Source: Arenicellaceae bacterium | GTDB lineage: Bacteria; Pseudomonadota; Gammaproteobacteria; Arenicellales; Arenicellaceae | Direction of reading: 5' to 3' | DNA: 64,000 nucleotides | Assembly: GCA_029246505.1 (NCBI GenBank) | Contig: JAQWNC010000002.1 | Coordinates: 1-64,000 of the forward strand | In this document: piece after piece, positions 43,631 through 53,017 of the stretch | Layout: the number at the start of each line of letters is the position of its first letter | Position numbering within the stretch: the stretch's first letter is position 1 | Translations under genes and position numbers: made by a program | Notes under the pieces: generated by a model | Seen by the model: only the letters and a program-made list of their open reading frames with translations | Databases searched by the model: none | Told to the model about the DNA's origin: nothing

Positions 43631-46024
43631 CTAATAGTAACTACTAGGAACTTTTCCTTTTATACTAGCAGTTAATCGAGGGCAAGGTTCAAATCGATCA
43701 CCGTAAGTTTTACTAAATTCCAGCAGCTCATTTGCGAACTTATCCATGCCTATGGAGTCAATATATCGAAATGGGCCACCAGTATATGGTGGAAACCCAA
43801 GGCCAAAAATCGCTCCAATATCACCATCACGTGCAGAACGAAGAATATTCTCATCAAGGCAAAATGCTGCCTCATTCAGCATGGCATAAACGCAGCGTTT
43901 TACTATGAGACGGGCAGTGATTTTGCCAGGCTCCGGTATTACCCCAAGTAGGCCATATATAGATTCATCAACCTGCTTGTTTTTAGCTTTCTTTTTATCA
44001 CTGTATAGGTAGAACCCTTTTTGATTCTTTCGTCCTTTTCGTCCGGCAGTAAGAATACGGTTTAGCTTAGTTAATGTTTCGTGACGCTGGCCAAATGCTG
44101 CACTTAAGGTTTCGCTGATATGGGCTCCTACATCCAAACCCACTTCATCCATTAAAGCAATGGGGCCGACCGGAAATCCAAAATCCGTTAGGGCTTTGTC
44201 CACTTCCTCTATTGGTACTCCCTCGCTTATCAAGCGCATTGCTTCATTAGCATAAGGTGACAGAATTCTGGTGGTATAAAAGCCAGGTCCATCATTTACT
44301 ATTATTACGGTCTTACCTTGCTGCCGCCCAAGCTTCGCTGCGGTGACGGTAACCCAATCTGCTGTTTTACTACCCTTCACAATCTCTAATAACGGCATTT
44401 TTTCTACTGGAGAAAAATAGTGCATACCGACTATATTTTCAGGAAATTTTGCTTTGCTGGCGATATCATCAATAGGAATAGCAGAGGTATTTGTCGCAAA
44501 TATAATGCCTTTATCTGTTGGTGTTAGCGATTTGGGGTTGGCTCCGCTCAATGCTTCTACATCGGCGACCATTTGTTGTTTTAGGTCGAGGCTTTCAAAT
44601 ACTGCTTCAATGATTACCTGGCAATTGGATAAACCGGAATAATTAATCGTGCTGCTTAGTCTTGATAGTATTTGGGTACGTTCTAATGCGCTAATACGTC
44701 GACGCTTAAGCATACTGCCTAATACTTTTTGAATGTACTGTATGCCCTGCTCCAGGCCTTTGGAGCTAATATCCTTCAAGCGGGTCTTAATTCGTGCTTT
44801 GTTAATGGTTACCGCAGCGATTCCTGCACCCATTAAGCCGGCACCCAGCACGCCAATTTTAGTTACCGTAGTAGGTTGAACTGCTTTATTAGATGAGCCA
44901 AGGTCTTTTTTAAGCTCTGTAGTAGCAAAAAAAATCCCCATTAGCTGCTTGCTTACAGGTGTCATTATTAGTTCTGAAAAGCTCTTAATCTCAGCTTTAA
45001 AACCTACATTTCGGCCTTCAGATAATCCAAGCTCAACCACATCAATAATTTTTAGTGGAGCGGGATAATGCCCTTTTGTCATCTTGGTGACTTTTTTACG
45101 TGCCTGTTTAAATACAAATCCACGTCCAAACTTATTACCAGCCAGCAACTTGTTTCTGATAGATGATGCTGGACCCTTACGCTTGCTTACAGCACGTTTT
45201 TTTGCCAACCTTAACGCCGCATCTAACAAAGCGTCTGGCGCAGTATAATCATCGATTAACCCGGCTTTATACGCCCTGATGGTATTTAATCGTTTGCCGG
45301 TCAACAACAAATCAAGCGCCCGTTCTAGTCCAACTAATGCAGGTGTGCGTTGTGTGCCACCTCCTCCAGGAAGCACACCAAGCTGGACTTCTGGAAAGCC
45401 TAGGCTTGTTGTCCTATGCTCGGTAGCGATACGCTTATCACAAGCCAGAGCAAGCTCGAGTCCACCACCCAAACATGCACCATTAATTGCTGCAACAGTG
45501 TTTAGGCGTAAAGACTCTATGCGATTGAAAATTTCGTGTGCCAGTTCGAGCGTCTCGATGGCATCCTCTTCAGACTTGATTGAATCCAACATATTAATGT
45601 TGGCACCCGCGATAAAACAGTCTTTCTTAGCAGAAATAAAGATTAAACCATTTAAGTCAGGTTTTTGTTCTACCTCACCCAGTATCCCAACTAATTCTTC
45701 AGCGAAGCCGGTATGCATCGTATTGGTCGAAGCATTTTGGTCATCTATCCAGACTACGCATACATCTTCGCGATATTCCGCAGTGAAAACGTTTTGGGTC
45801 AGGGGGAGGTTCTTGGTAGTTGGCTTGGCAGTGGTGCCAGTATTTTTAACCGTAGTTTTTTTCGCTACGGTGCTACTTGTTAGTTTCTTTTTTGTCGTAG
45901 TTGGCTTTTTTAAAGATGGCTTCTTCGCAGTAGTCTTTTGGGCAGCTTTAGTCTCGGTAACTACCATTTTGATTGGTACTGCTTTAGTTTCAGTCTTATC
46001 TCTAGACTCTTTTTTTGTAGCCAT
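43631..46024 (-). CDS. fadJ: Fatty-oxidation multifunctional protein FadJ-like, with Lys/Thr-rich N-terminal tail
   Basis: This 797-residue enzyme combines enoyl-CoA hydratase/isomerase (AAINGACLGGGLELALACDK, GFPEVQLGVLPGGGGTQR) with 3-hydroxyacyl-CoA dehydrogenase (GVLGAGLMGAGIAAVTINKA, FSPVEKMPLLEIVKGS, a C-terminal GFPPYTGGPFRYID). The order matches FadB/FadJ. The first 75 residues or so are a low-complexity Lys/Thr/Ala tail (TAKKPSLKKPTTTKKK) absent from typical FadJ. I start at ATG 46024, which overlaps the fadI stop (TAATG), so the two are coupled. It catalyses beta-oxidation steps 2 and 3. Confidence 0.9.
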   Translation of the reverse strand: MATKKESRDKTETKAVPIKMVVTETKAAQKTTAKKPSLKKPTTTKKKLTSSTVAKKTTVKNTGTTAKPTTKNLPLTQNVFTAEYREDVCVVWIDDQNASTNTMHTGFAEELVGILGEVEQKPDLNGLIFISAKKDCFIAGANINMLDSIKSEEDAIETLELAHEIFNRIESLRLNTVAAINGACLGGGLELALACDKRIATEHRTTSLGFPEVQLGVLPGGGGTQRTPALVGLERALDLLLTGKRLNTIRAYKAGLIDDYTAPDALLDAALRLAKKRAVSKRKGPASSIRNKLLAGNKFGRGFVFKQARKKVTKMTKGHYPAPLKIIDVVELGLSEGRNVGFKAEIKSFSELIMTPVSKQLMGIFFATTELKKDLGSSNKAVQPTTVTKIGVLGAGLMGAGIAAVTINKARIKTRLKDISSKGLEQGIQYIQKVLGSMLKRRRISALERTQILSRLSSTINYSGLSNCQVIIEAVFESLDLKQQMVADVEALSGANPKSLTPTDKGIIFATNTSAIPIDDIASKAKFPENIVGMHYFSPVEKMPLLEIVKGSKTADWVTVTAAKLGRQQGKTVIIVNDGPGFYTTRILSPYANEAMRLISEGVPIEEVDKALTDFGFPVGPIALMDEVGLDVGAHISETLSAAFGQRHETLTKLNRILTAGRKGRKNQKGFYLYSDKKKAKNKQVDESIYGLLGVIPEPGKITARLIVKRCVYAMLNEAAFCLDENILRSARDGDIGAIFGLGFPPYTGGPFRYIDSIGMDKFANELLEFSKTYGDRFEPCPRLTASIKGKVPSSYY

Positions 46025-47313
46025 TATGCTACCTCCACGATCATTGCCGCGCCCAAACCACCAGCGGCACATGCACTGATTAGCCCCGTAGTTTTATTCA
46101 TTCTTTTTAAATCATGTAATAGTTGAGTCAATTGCCGTGTTCCGGTAGCGGCGAACGGATGGCCTAAAGAAATGGAACTTCCGCTAATATTTAATCGATC
46201 CATATCAATATTGCCTATCGCACTTGCCCTGTTTAAGTGAGTTTTAGCAAACTCTTTGGATTCTAAGGCTTGTATATTTGACAGAACTTGTGCAGCAAAT
46301 GCCTCGTGCATATCAATAAGATCGATATCAGCTAATTTCATCCCGGCATAATCAAGTGCTTTAGGTATAGCGAAAGCTGGCCCCATTAACATTTGCCATT
46401 CAGGGTCAATTGCATGAAATGCGTATGATCGAATATAACCTAAAGGTGCATAACCTAACGCCTTAGCAACTGATTCAGGCATCAATAATACAGCGCTTGC
46501 ACCATCAGTAAGCGGTGAGCTATTACCCGCAGTTACGCTGCCATGGCGTCTATCAAATACAGGTTTTAATTTTTTATATTTATCTAACTCGCTATTCGAT
46601 CGATATAAGTTATCTTTAACCACGGCTTTAAACTTTGGGGCCGGAAATACATTAATGACCTGGTCATCAAACCAGCCTTGCCCCCATGCATGTGCGGCAT
46701 TTTTATGACTGCGATGCGCGAACGCATCTTGATCTTCACGCGAGATATGATTCTCTTTTGCCATTTTCTCAGCAGCCTCCCCCATGGTGTAATTGGACGA
46801 TGGTTCCTTGATAGCGGGTGCCTTTGGCACGATATCTGTTAGTCGAGCGCCACGAAATGCTACCAGCTTGCCACCGAACGAACGCGCCCTAGAAGCAGTA
46901 ACCAATGAACGAGAAAACGATTTACCGATTGAAAGGGGTGCATCACTAATATTATCGGTACCGCCGGCAATGCCGATTTGGCACTGCCCCGATCTAATAT
47001 TCTGAATTACGTTTGCACAAGCTTGATATGCAGTTGCGCAAGCTCGGCTGACACTATAAGCATCAACCCCGACTGGTAAACCACTACCAAGCACCACTTC
47101 TCGCGCAATATTTGGTGCTTCGGGTGACGGAACTACCTGCCCGTAGACCAATTGATCAATTGAGGCTGGCGAAATATTGCTTCGCTCAACCAACTCCTTG
47201 ACGACCCATCCACCCAATTGACGAGGGCTCGAAGCCAAATACGCACCTCCCAGCTTTTGAAAAGGTGTACGAAGTCCAGCAACAACGGCTATTTTTTCGG
47301 TGGTTTCACTCAT
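46024..47313 (-). CDS. fadI: Acetyl-CoA C-acyltransferase FadI-like thiolase
   Basis: This 429-residue thiolase has the nucleophilic Cys in SRACATAYQACANV (near residue 90), the His in GHPFAATGTRQL and the second Cys in SACAAGGLGAAMIVE. It would cleave 3-ketoacyl-CoA in beta-oxidation. Gene order fadI-fadJ with a one-base overlap favours the FadIJ type over FadAB. Divergent from yceF with 177 bp between. Confidence 0.92.
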   Translation of the reverse strand: MSETTEKIAVVAGLRTPFQKLGGAYLASSPRQLGGWVVKELVERSNISPASIDQLVYGQVVPSPEAPNIAREVVLGSGLPVGVDAYSVSRACATAYQACANVIQNIRSGQCQIGIAGGTDNISDAPLSIGKSFSRSLVTASRARSFGGKLVAFRGARLTDIVPKAPAIKEPSSNYTMGEAAEKMAKENHISREDQDAFAHRSHKNAAHAWGQGWFDDQVINVFPAPKFKAVVKDNLYRSNSELDKYKKLKPVFDRRHGSVTAGNSSPLTDGASAVLLMPESVAKALGYAPLGYIRSYAFHAIDPEWQMLMGPAFAIPKALDYAGMKLADIDLIDMHEAFAAQVLSNIQALESKEFAKTHLNRASAIGNIDMDRLNISGSSISLGHPFAATGTRQLTQLLHDLKRMNKTTGLISACAAGGLGAAMIVEVA

Positions 47314-47490
47314 ACAATACGAATCACTATTTATTGAAATTATTTGGCGTTATTATTTTGTAACGACTTTAATTTGTAATTTTAAGGCACAATCTTAATG
47401 CCTCTCAGCCACACTATAAGCGACATGTATTTAACCTTAACGCTTTGTTGTATTTGATGCCAGTTAACGTATGACAACAATTGTGACTTC

Positions 47491-48114
47491 GTGAAAAAAC
47501 CTGATTCCACATTACAAAAATTAATTCTAGCCTCTTCATCTGTCTATCGACGACAACTGTTGGCCAAGCTAGGAGTAGAATTTGAATGTGATGCACCATC
47601 CATTGATGAATCTGCCTTGCCAGGCGAATTAGCACAAGATCTGGTATTACGACTCGCACTGCAAAAAGCGCAGACAGTCGCTAAGCGGCATTCCTTTGGT
47701 TTGATTATTGGCTCTGATCAGCTAGCTGTGCACCCTTCAGGGATAGTAGGTAAACCTGAAAATCATCAGCAAGCAATCCATCAGTTACTCGAGGTCTCTG
47801 GCTTAAAAATCAGTCTTTACACAGGATTAGTATTGTTAGATTCTATAACTGGTGAATATCAACAAGCTGTTATTCCTTTTGATATTCAGTTTCGAAAGTT
47901 CGATCAAACGATAATCGAGGCTTACCTTAAGCTCGAAAAACCCTATGATTGTGCCGGTAGCTTAAAAGCTGAGGGTTTGGGAATATGGTTAATAGAGAAA
48001 TTCGAAGGAAACGACCCAAATGCGCTAACTGGTCTTCCTCTGGTTCAACTAATTAGTATGCTAACCAACTGGAATTATCCTATTTTTGGAAGCAACAATT
48101 ATAAGAACTGTTAA
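47491..48114 (+). CDS. yceF: Maf-like nucleotide pyrophosphatase YceF
   Basis: This 207-residue Maf-family protein begins with a GTG codon and reads KLILASSSVYRRQLLAKLG, FECDAPSIDESALPGE, IIGSDQLAVHP, FDIQFRKF and CAGSLKAEGLGIWL, FEGNDPNALTGLPL. It is close to E. coli YceF, which hydrolyses 7-methyl-GTP. In Pseudomonas and E. coli it sits beside yceD-rpmF; here 13 kb separate it from rpmF. Its stop overlaps the ATG of a dead glycosyltransferase. Confidence 0.92.
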   Translation: MKKPDSTLQKLILASSSVYRRQLLAKLGVEFECDAPSIDESALPGELAQDLVLRLALQKAQTVAKRHSFGLIIGSDQLAVHPSGIVGKPENHQQAIHQLLEVSGLKISLYTGLVLLDSITGEYQQAVIPFDIQFRKFDQTIIEAYLKLEKPYDCAGSLKAEGLGIWLIEKFEGNDPNALTGLPLVQLISMLTNWNYPIFGSNNYKNC

Positions 48115-48893
48115 TGTTTTATCAAATTACACCTTTCATCCTTACTTTGAATGAGGAGATGAACATAGGCCGCTTCTTAGAGCAACTTAGATGTGCCCAT
48201 ATGGTGGTCGTGTTAGATAGTGGATCAAAAGATAAAACCGTTTCAATTTATGCTCAATGTACAAATGTGCATTTTATTATACTAAAGTTTAAAGACCATG
48301 CTTAGCAATGAAGCGCTTCAGTACAGAACCCTCTAGTGAATACAGAGTGGGTCTTGACCCTTGATGTGGATTACATTTTAGATGATGAATTAGAGAGAGC
48401 TCTGATCGTTGGAACCAGACATAACTATCGCAGCTTATGTATCTGCTTTCACTTACCAGATTGATGGACAAGCACTTTCTCAAAGTGTGTATCCGCCAAG
48501 AATTGTATTGGCACGCAGGAAAACCTTAGATTCTATTTAGATGGGCACACGCAGAGGCAAAAAGTATCCCGGCATGTTGAAAAACTATATAGCAAGCTTC
48601 AATATGACGACCGTAAACCAGAGTCGTATTGGCGATTAAGTCAAGCCAAGTACGCAGAACTAGAGGCTATTAAGCTTACTGAATCGATTACATCTAATTT
48701 GTCATGGAGCTCTATTGCTAGAAAACACTTTATATTTAGTCCATATTTAGTCAGCGTGTACTTAGGCCTCATTAAAGGAATGTGGTTTTCTAACTCGAAT
48801 GCTAGGCTATATATACTACAACGAGTATTCTTTGAACGGTTGTTGAAGCAGACGTTAAAATCTAAAAATAATTTTACCAATAAACCAATTTAG
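48114..48893 (+). pseudogene. Family 2 glycosyltransferase, broken by stops and frameshifts
   Basis: The first 63 codons read like a GT2 domain (ITPFILTLNEEMNIGRFLEQ, VVVLDSGSKDKTVSIYAQC) and end in TAG at 48303. The same frame resumes with NTEWVLTLDVDYILDDELE. A second frame then carries PDITIAAYVSAFTYQIDGQA and YPPRIVLARRKTLDS, and the original frame returns with FYLDGHTQRQKV, YDDRKPESYWRLSQAKYAE and a membrane-anchor-like tail. At least two frameshifts and several stops are needed, so it is a pseudogene of a dolichol-phosphate-like or LPS core-type GT2. Confidence 0.8.
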
Positions 48894-48911
48894 CCCAAAC
48901 GGAGAGCCACA

Positions 48912-49910
48912 TTGGAAAACCAAGCATCTACCAATAACAATCAAGCAAGCCAAATAGGCATAGACCCGAGTATTTTAGGTGACATAGCCAAGGACTACTT
49001 AAAAGAGACGCGTAATAAACGGCGTTGGGGAATATTTTTTAAAGTAGCATTTTTGGTATATTTACTAGCCCTATTGGTGATTATATCCCGTCAGGGGGTC
49101 AGCTTAGCGCCTGATGGTGATTTCACCGCAATGGTTAGCTTGGAAGGTTTAATCGCTCCAGAGGCCAGTGCTAGTGCTTCTGTTGTACTACAAGGATTGC
49201 GAAATGCCTATGAAGCAGATGCTAAGGGTATCATTTTGTACGTGAATAGCCCGGGTGGCACAGTTGCGCAATCAGCGGCTATACATGATGGAATCCTGAG
49301 ACTAAAAGAGGAGTTTCCAAGCATACCTATTTATACAGCAGTGGCCGATATGTGTGCATCTGGAGGATACTATGCTGCTGTCGCTACTGAGTATATATAT
49401 GCCCAGCGAAGCAGCATCGTTGGCTCGATTGGCGTGTTGATGGACATGTATGGGTTTAGCGGTACATTAGAGAAGCTTGGCGTTGAACGACGACTTCTGA
49501 CCGCTGGATCCAACAAGGGTATGCTCGATCCCTTTTCTCCGGAAAACCCCGCACATACTACACATGCTCAGAGCATATTGGATGAAATGCACCAACAATT
49601 TATTGAAGTCGTTCAGACCGGCCGTGGAGATCGACTAGCCAGTGATCCGGACATATTTAGTGGACTGTATTGGACTGGGAGCCAAGCGGTTGATCTCGGT
49701 TTGATAGACGATTTCCTTACCCCAAGCCAGATTGCACGCGATGTGATCGGTGCCGAGGAATTGGTAGATTTTACTTTGCACCCAACACTATTGGATCAGC
49801 TCAGCGGCCAATTTGGTATCGTTATGTCATTACTAGGAATTTCAAATAGCACTTCAGTGGTGTTACGTGGAATGCCGATGTTTCTTCCTGCAGGGGCTAG
49901 CCCACTGTAG
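48912..49910 (+). CDS. sppA: S49 family signal peptide peptidase SppA-like
   Basis: This 332-residue membrane protease degrades leader peptides. It has a membrane segment at about 43-62, GIILYVNSPGGTVAQSAAIHDG, the nucleophile Ser in DMCASGGYYAAVA (near 152) and the general-base Lys in AGSNKGMLDPFSP (near 203). I use a TTG start at 48912 because GGAGAG lies seven bases upstream and no ATG is near the N-terminus. It is the single-domain SppA type found in this locus in Pseudomonas. Confidence 0.92.
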   Translation: MENQASTNNNQASQIGIDPSILGDIAKDYLKETRNKRRWGIFFKVAFLVYLLALLVIISRQGVSLAPDGDFTAMVSLEGLIAPEASASASVVLQGLRNAYEADAKGIILYVNSPGGTVAQSAAIHDGILRLKEEFPSIPIYTAVADMCASGGYYAAVATEYIYAQRSSIVGSIGVLMDMYGFSGTLEKLGVERRLLTAGSNKGMLDPFSPENPAHTTHAQSILDEMHQQFIEVVQTGRGDRLASDPDIFSGLYWTGSQAVDLGLIDDFLTPSQIARDVIGAEELVDFTLHPTLLDQLSGQFGIVMSLLGISNSTSVVLRGMPMFLPAGASPL

Positions 49911-49948
49911 TGCTTTAGGAACTGACTAAACCGCGGATTAAACGGAAG

Positions 49949-50314
49949 CTACTGTTCCGGCACTAATTTGTAATTTGTATCGTCGAGGACAATTCTTCCG
50001 CGGTCTTCAAAAACTGCCAACGAAGGCAGCGGCGCGCCAAAACACGGGCCGCCCGCACATGCGCCGCTATCGGGAGCATAAGTTGCGCCATGGGCTGCAC
50101 AAATTAGTAATTCTCCACTGGCATCAAATACATCGCCTGGTCTAACATCCAACGGAATCCCAAGGTGGGCACATTGATTCAGGTACGCATAAATAGTGCC
50201 TTCGTAACGAATTACAAATGCTGGTTTCCGCTCACCGTTTTGCTCAACGGTGAAACGAATTCCTATACCACTATCTTGTAGGTCTACTGATCGGCCTAAA
50301 GTTTGTACGCTCAT
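49949..50314 (-). CDS. Rieske [2Fe-2S] ferredoxin-like protein
   Basis: This 121-residue soluble protein has both cluster motifs: C-x-H in NQCAHLGIPLD and C-x2-H in LLICAAHGATYAPDSG. No membrane segment, so a NirD-like or stand-alone ferredoxin. It is the last gene of rluC-HAD-Rieske, 11 bp after the HAD gene. Its electron partner is unknown. Confidence 0.9.
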   Translation of the reverse strand: MSVQTLGRSVDLQDSGIGIRFTVEQNGERKPAFVIRYEGTIYAYLNQCAHLGIPLDVRPGDVFDASGELLICAAHGATYAPDSGACAGGPCFGAPLPSLAVFEDRGRIVLDDTNYKLVPEQ

Positions 50315-50325
50315 GGGCTGTCGTC

Positions 50326-50988
50326 TTAAATTGCTCGCTCGTTTAGCCAGGTGGCCGCATCACTAAAGCTATCGACAATAGTAATTGGATGGGAGTTTAG
50401 AAGTTGCTCCCTGCTATGCGCACCTTGAGCAATGCCGAGGCTATCAACACCAGCTGAGTTAGCCATATCCAGATCAAATGTTGTATCACCGACCATGACA
50501 GCTTGTTGAGGATCCATAGCGGTTTCATTTAATATCTCGGCAATCATTTGCGGATGTGGTTTGGAGAAGCATTCGTCTGCACAGCGGGTTGTAACGAAGT
50601 GGTGATGCATCGAATTATTAGTTAGTTCACGATCTAATCCAGCACGTGATTTACCAGTCGCTACTGCCATTAACAAGTGATCAGGGTGACCATTTTGAAG
50701 CCAATCTAAAACACCAGGAAATAGACCATGACTGGTAGTATTTCGAAGCACAAACTCCTGCTTATAATGTTCTGCTACCTGTTGGGTAGTGCTGATGTCT
50801 TCGTTTGGAAACAGGATATTAAACCCTTCTTGCAAGCCCAGGCCAATAACTTGTCTGGCTTGCTCTGCCGATGGTTTTTTAAGGCCTGATAAAATTGCAG
50901 ATTGCTGCAAGCACGATACGATCCGTGCGGTAGAATCCATTAAGGTTCCATCCCAATCAAAAATAACCAGTTTATAGCGCTTATTCAT
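50326..50988 (-). CDS. HAD superfamily phosphatase, phosphoglycolate phosphatase-like
   Basis: This 220-residue hydrolase has HAD motif I FDWDGTLMDST, motif II near VATGKS, the Lys in CFSKPHPQ and motif IV MVGDTTFDLDMANSAG. It has a helical cap (C1) as in Gph/PgmB enzymes. The substrate is not known. Its ATG overlaps the rluC stop (ATGA) so the two are coupled. Confidence 0.9.
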   Translation of the reverse strand: MNKRYKLVIFDWDGTLMDSTARIVSCLQQSAILSGLKKPSAEQARQVIGLGLQEGFNILFPNEDISTTQQVAEHYKQEFVLRNTTSHGLFPGVLDWLQNGHPDHLLMAVATGKSRAGLDRELTNNSMHHHFVTTRCADECFSKPHPQMIAEILNETAMDPQQAVMVGDTTFDLDMANSAGVDSLGIAQGAHSREQLLNSHPITIVDSFSDAATWLNERAI

Positions 50989-51971
50989 TGGGTGCCCTGT
51001 AAGGCTAGTAATACACGATCAAGATCTTCCGGAATCTCCGCTTTAAGCGCGAGTGGCACTGGGTTATCCGGTAATTTAAATTCTAATAAATAAGCATGCA
51101 GAAATAATCGGTTTAAGCCTGCTTCTGACATTTTACGATTGAATCGTTTATCTCCGTATTTATTATCGCAGGCGACTGGGCAGCCCATCGATTGTGCATG
51201 CACACGAACCTGATGAGTACGACCAGTATGTAGATCTACCTCACATAGCGTAGCCAAACTAGCCGGCCATGAAACTGGCCGAAATGTGGATGCCGCTACG
51301 ACGCCATCAGGGTGTACGACAACAATCCGTTCACCGTCATGTTTACCCTGGCGATACAGTTTATGTTCAACTTTAGTTGTTTGCTTCATCCTGCCTTTAA
51401 GGAGCGCTAAATAGCACTTTTTTATCCCAGAATTAGCTTCAGTTTTCTGTTTAAATAAATTATTTAAATATCTGTTTAATTGTCGTTTTTTAGATATTAA
51501 AAGTACGCCTGATGTCTCTCTATCGAGCCGATGGCATAGCTCCAGATCAGTACCCGCTGGATGTATTTTTCGGAGCAGCTCAATTAAGCCATAGGCGATT
51601 CCGGTACCCGCATGAACAGCGAGACCAGAGGGCTTGTTAATCGCCAGTAAGCCACCATCTTCATAAATAACTCTATCTAGTAGATAAGCATGTTTATTAA
51701 CCGCTGAGTCAGGTACTTCCCCAGGTTCTAGAATCATTACAGGCGGAATACGCAATAAATCGCCTATAACTAACCGCGTCGTTGGTTTGACTCGCCCTTT
51801 ATTCACTCTGACCTCTCCACTACGAATCATTCGATATATGCGCGATCGTGGCACACCTTTTAGGACACGTAAGAGGTAATTATCCACACGCTGCTGATCG
51901 GCATTATCTTTAATTTCAACTATGCGAACGTCCTTGTGGGAAATCTTGCTTGTTGGATTGAGTCTACTCAT
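50985..51971 (-). CDS. rluC: 23S rRNA pseudouridine synthase RluC
   Basis: This protein of about 328 residues has an N-terminal S4 domain (RVDNYLLRVLKGVPRSRIYR) and the RluA-family catalytic motif CHRLDRETSGVLLISK (Asp nucleophile), then HLQV-type HTGRTHQVRVHAQS. It modifies U955, U2504 and U2580 in 23S rRNA in E. coli. I prefer ATG 51971; an ATG at 52001 adds ten unrelated residues. It is divergent from rne. Confidence 0.93.
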   Translation of the reverse strand: MSRLNPTSKISHKDVRIVEIKDNADQQRVDNYLLRVLKGVPRSRIYRMIRSGEVRVNKGRVKPTTRLVIGDLLRIPPVMILEPGEVPDSAVNKHAYLLDRVIYEDGGLLAINKPSGLAVHAGTGIAYGLIELLRKIHPAGTDLELCHRLDRETSGVLLISKKRQLNRYLNNLFKQKTEANSGIKKCYLALLKGRMKQTTKVEHKLYRQGKHDGERIVVVHPDGVVAASTFRPVSWPASLATLCEVDLHTGRTHQVRVHAQSMGCPVACDNKYGDKRFNRKMSEAGLNRLFLHAYLLEFKLPDNPVPLALKAEIPEDLDRVLLALQGTQ

Positions 51972-53017
51972 GGGCCGCGGATGATACCGCAAGCAGCACA
52001 CACAGCTAAAGGTTTAAACAAGGTCTATGATTTAAAGTTAAGTTTTGCGTTGGTTACACGCAGTTTTATTGCATAACTTAACCGTATTTCAGGTATATTT
52101 ATTTGAGATTGCTGAGTTTTAGAGCAAAACTACAATCTTTATGAAAGAACATTAACTCCATGTAGTTTGCTACTGATCAGACTCACTGTTATAGTCGCGC
52201 CCGCAGTATCGAATAAGGTACTGGCAAGGATTTCTGGATAGTGCGTTAAGCATTATCTTTCGAAGCCCGCAGGAACAAGATTCACCCTTACCATATATTT
52301 TTAAAACCCGGTACAAATATTTAAGGGTTTGGTTTTGGGGTAAAGTAGATTCGTTCTACTGTGAAGCTCTTCTAGCTTGCTAGGTTGTACTAATGGTTAA
52401 TAAACGAACCACAAAGGTTAAACCAAATTTAGTAGTGCTAGAGAAATAGCTTCCCGCCTGAATAGGAGCATGCTTAAGTGCCTCAACCGATACGGATTCA
52501 AGGTGCATCAAAAACTGCAGGTTCGATAAAACGTTTCTGGTAAGAAACAGGCTTAGTAAAATTTAACAAAAACTGCACTTAACTCGAACATCGCTTAAGG
52601 TTTTAACCGTAATTGATCTGCTAACAGCCGATCATACTGTGGCGATTGAATTAGGATTGTAGAAGAGTTTTAACTAATAAGCGCATTGTTGCGTATTAGC
52701 CTGCACAAAACCAAAGCGTTAGCTGTATTACTAGTTATTAGCGGCTAACGTGGTATTCGCCTAATACCACTGGTTTGTCTTACCCCAAACATTGGGCGTA
52801 ACCGGTGTACCGGTTTTACGGCATACAGTCGTAATTGTCAGGTACATTCAAAACCGGAAATCCTTTCTAAGCCTATTCATACTGCATTGAACACTGCGTT
52901 TGCGTCGTGTGGAATTTCCCACCCGATAAAATTAGCGCAGACAATGAACAGATTTATGCGTACGCCTGACTAAGGTTTATACCAGAGGCTTGCGCGATTA
53001 GGTCAATAGGAATAAAA
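51972..53017 (+). promoter_or_regulatory. Long structured leader of rne
   Basis: About 1 kb without a gene separates divergent rluC and rne. It holds many inverted repeats: CTAATA...TATTAG with an inner CGCA/TGCG (52674-52699), CGTTAGC/GCTAACG (52717-52723, 52744-52750), GTGGTATT/AATACCAC (52750-52757, 52763-52770, loop CGCCT) and AACCGGTGTACCGGTT (52800-52815). A long structured 5' UTR is how RNase E controls its own message in E. coli, so the same is likely here, though the hairpins have not been compared. The rne ribosome site AGGAAT lies before ATG 53018. Confidence 0.55.

Noticed and set aside
45279-46079. Long plus-strand open frame antisense to fadJ
   Set aside because: It mirrors the Lys/Thr-rich fadJ tail, giving Phe/Val-rich antisense. 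It has no start signal and no likeness to a known protein.
52801-52815. AACCGGTGTACCGGTT as a restriction or recombination site
   Set aside because: It is embedded in a run of other hairpins in the rne leader; no recombinase or modification gene is near, so RNA structure is the simpler reading.
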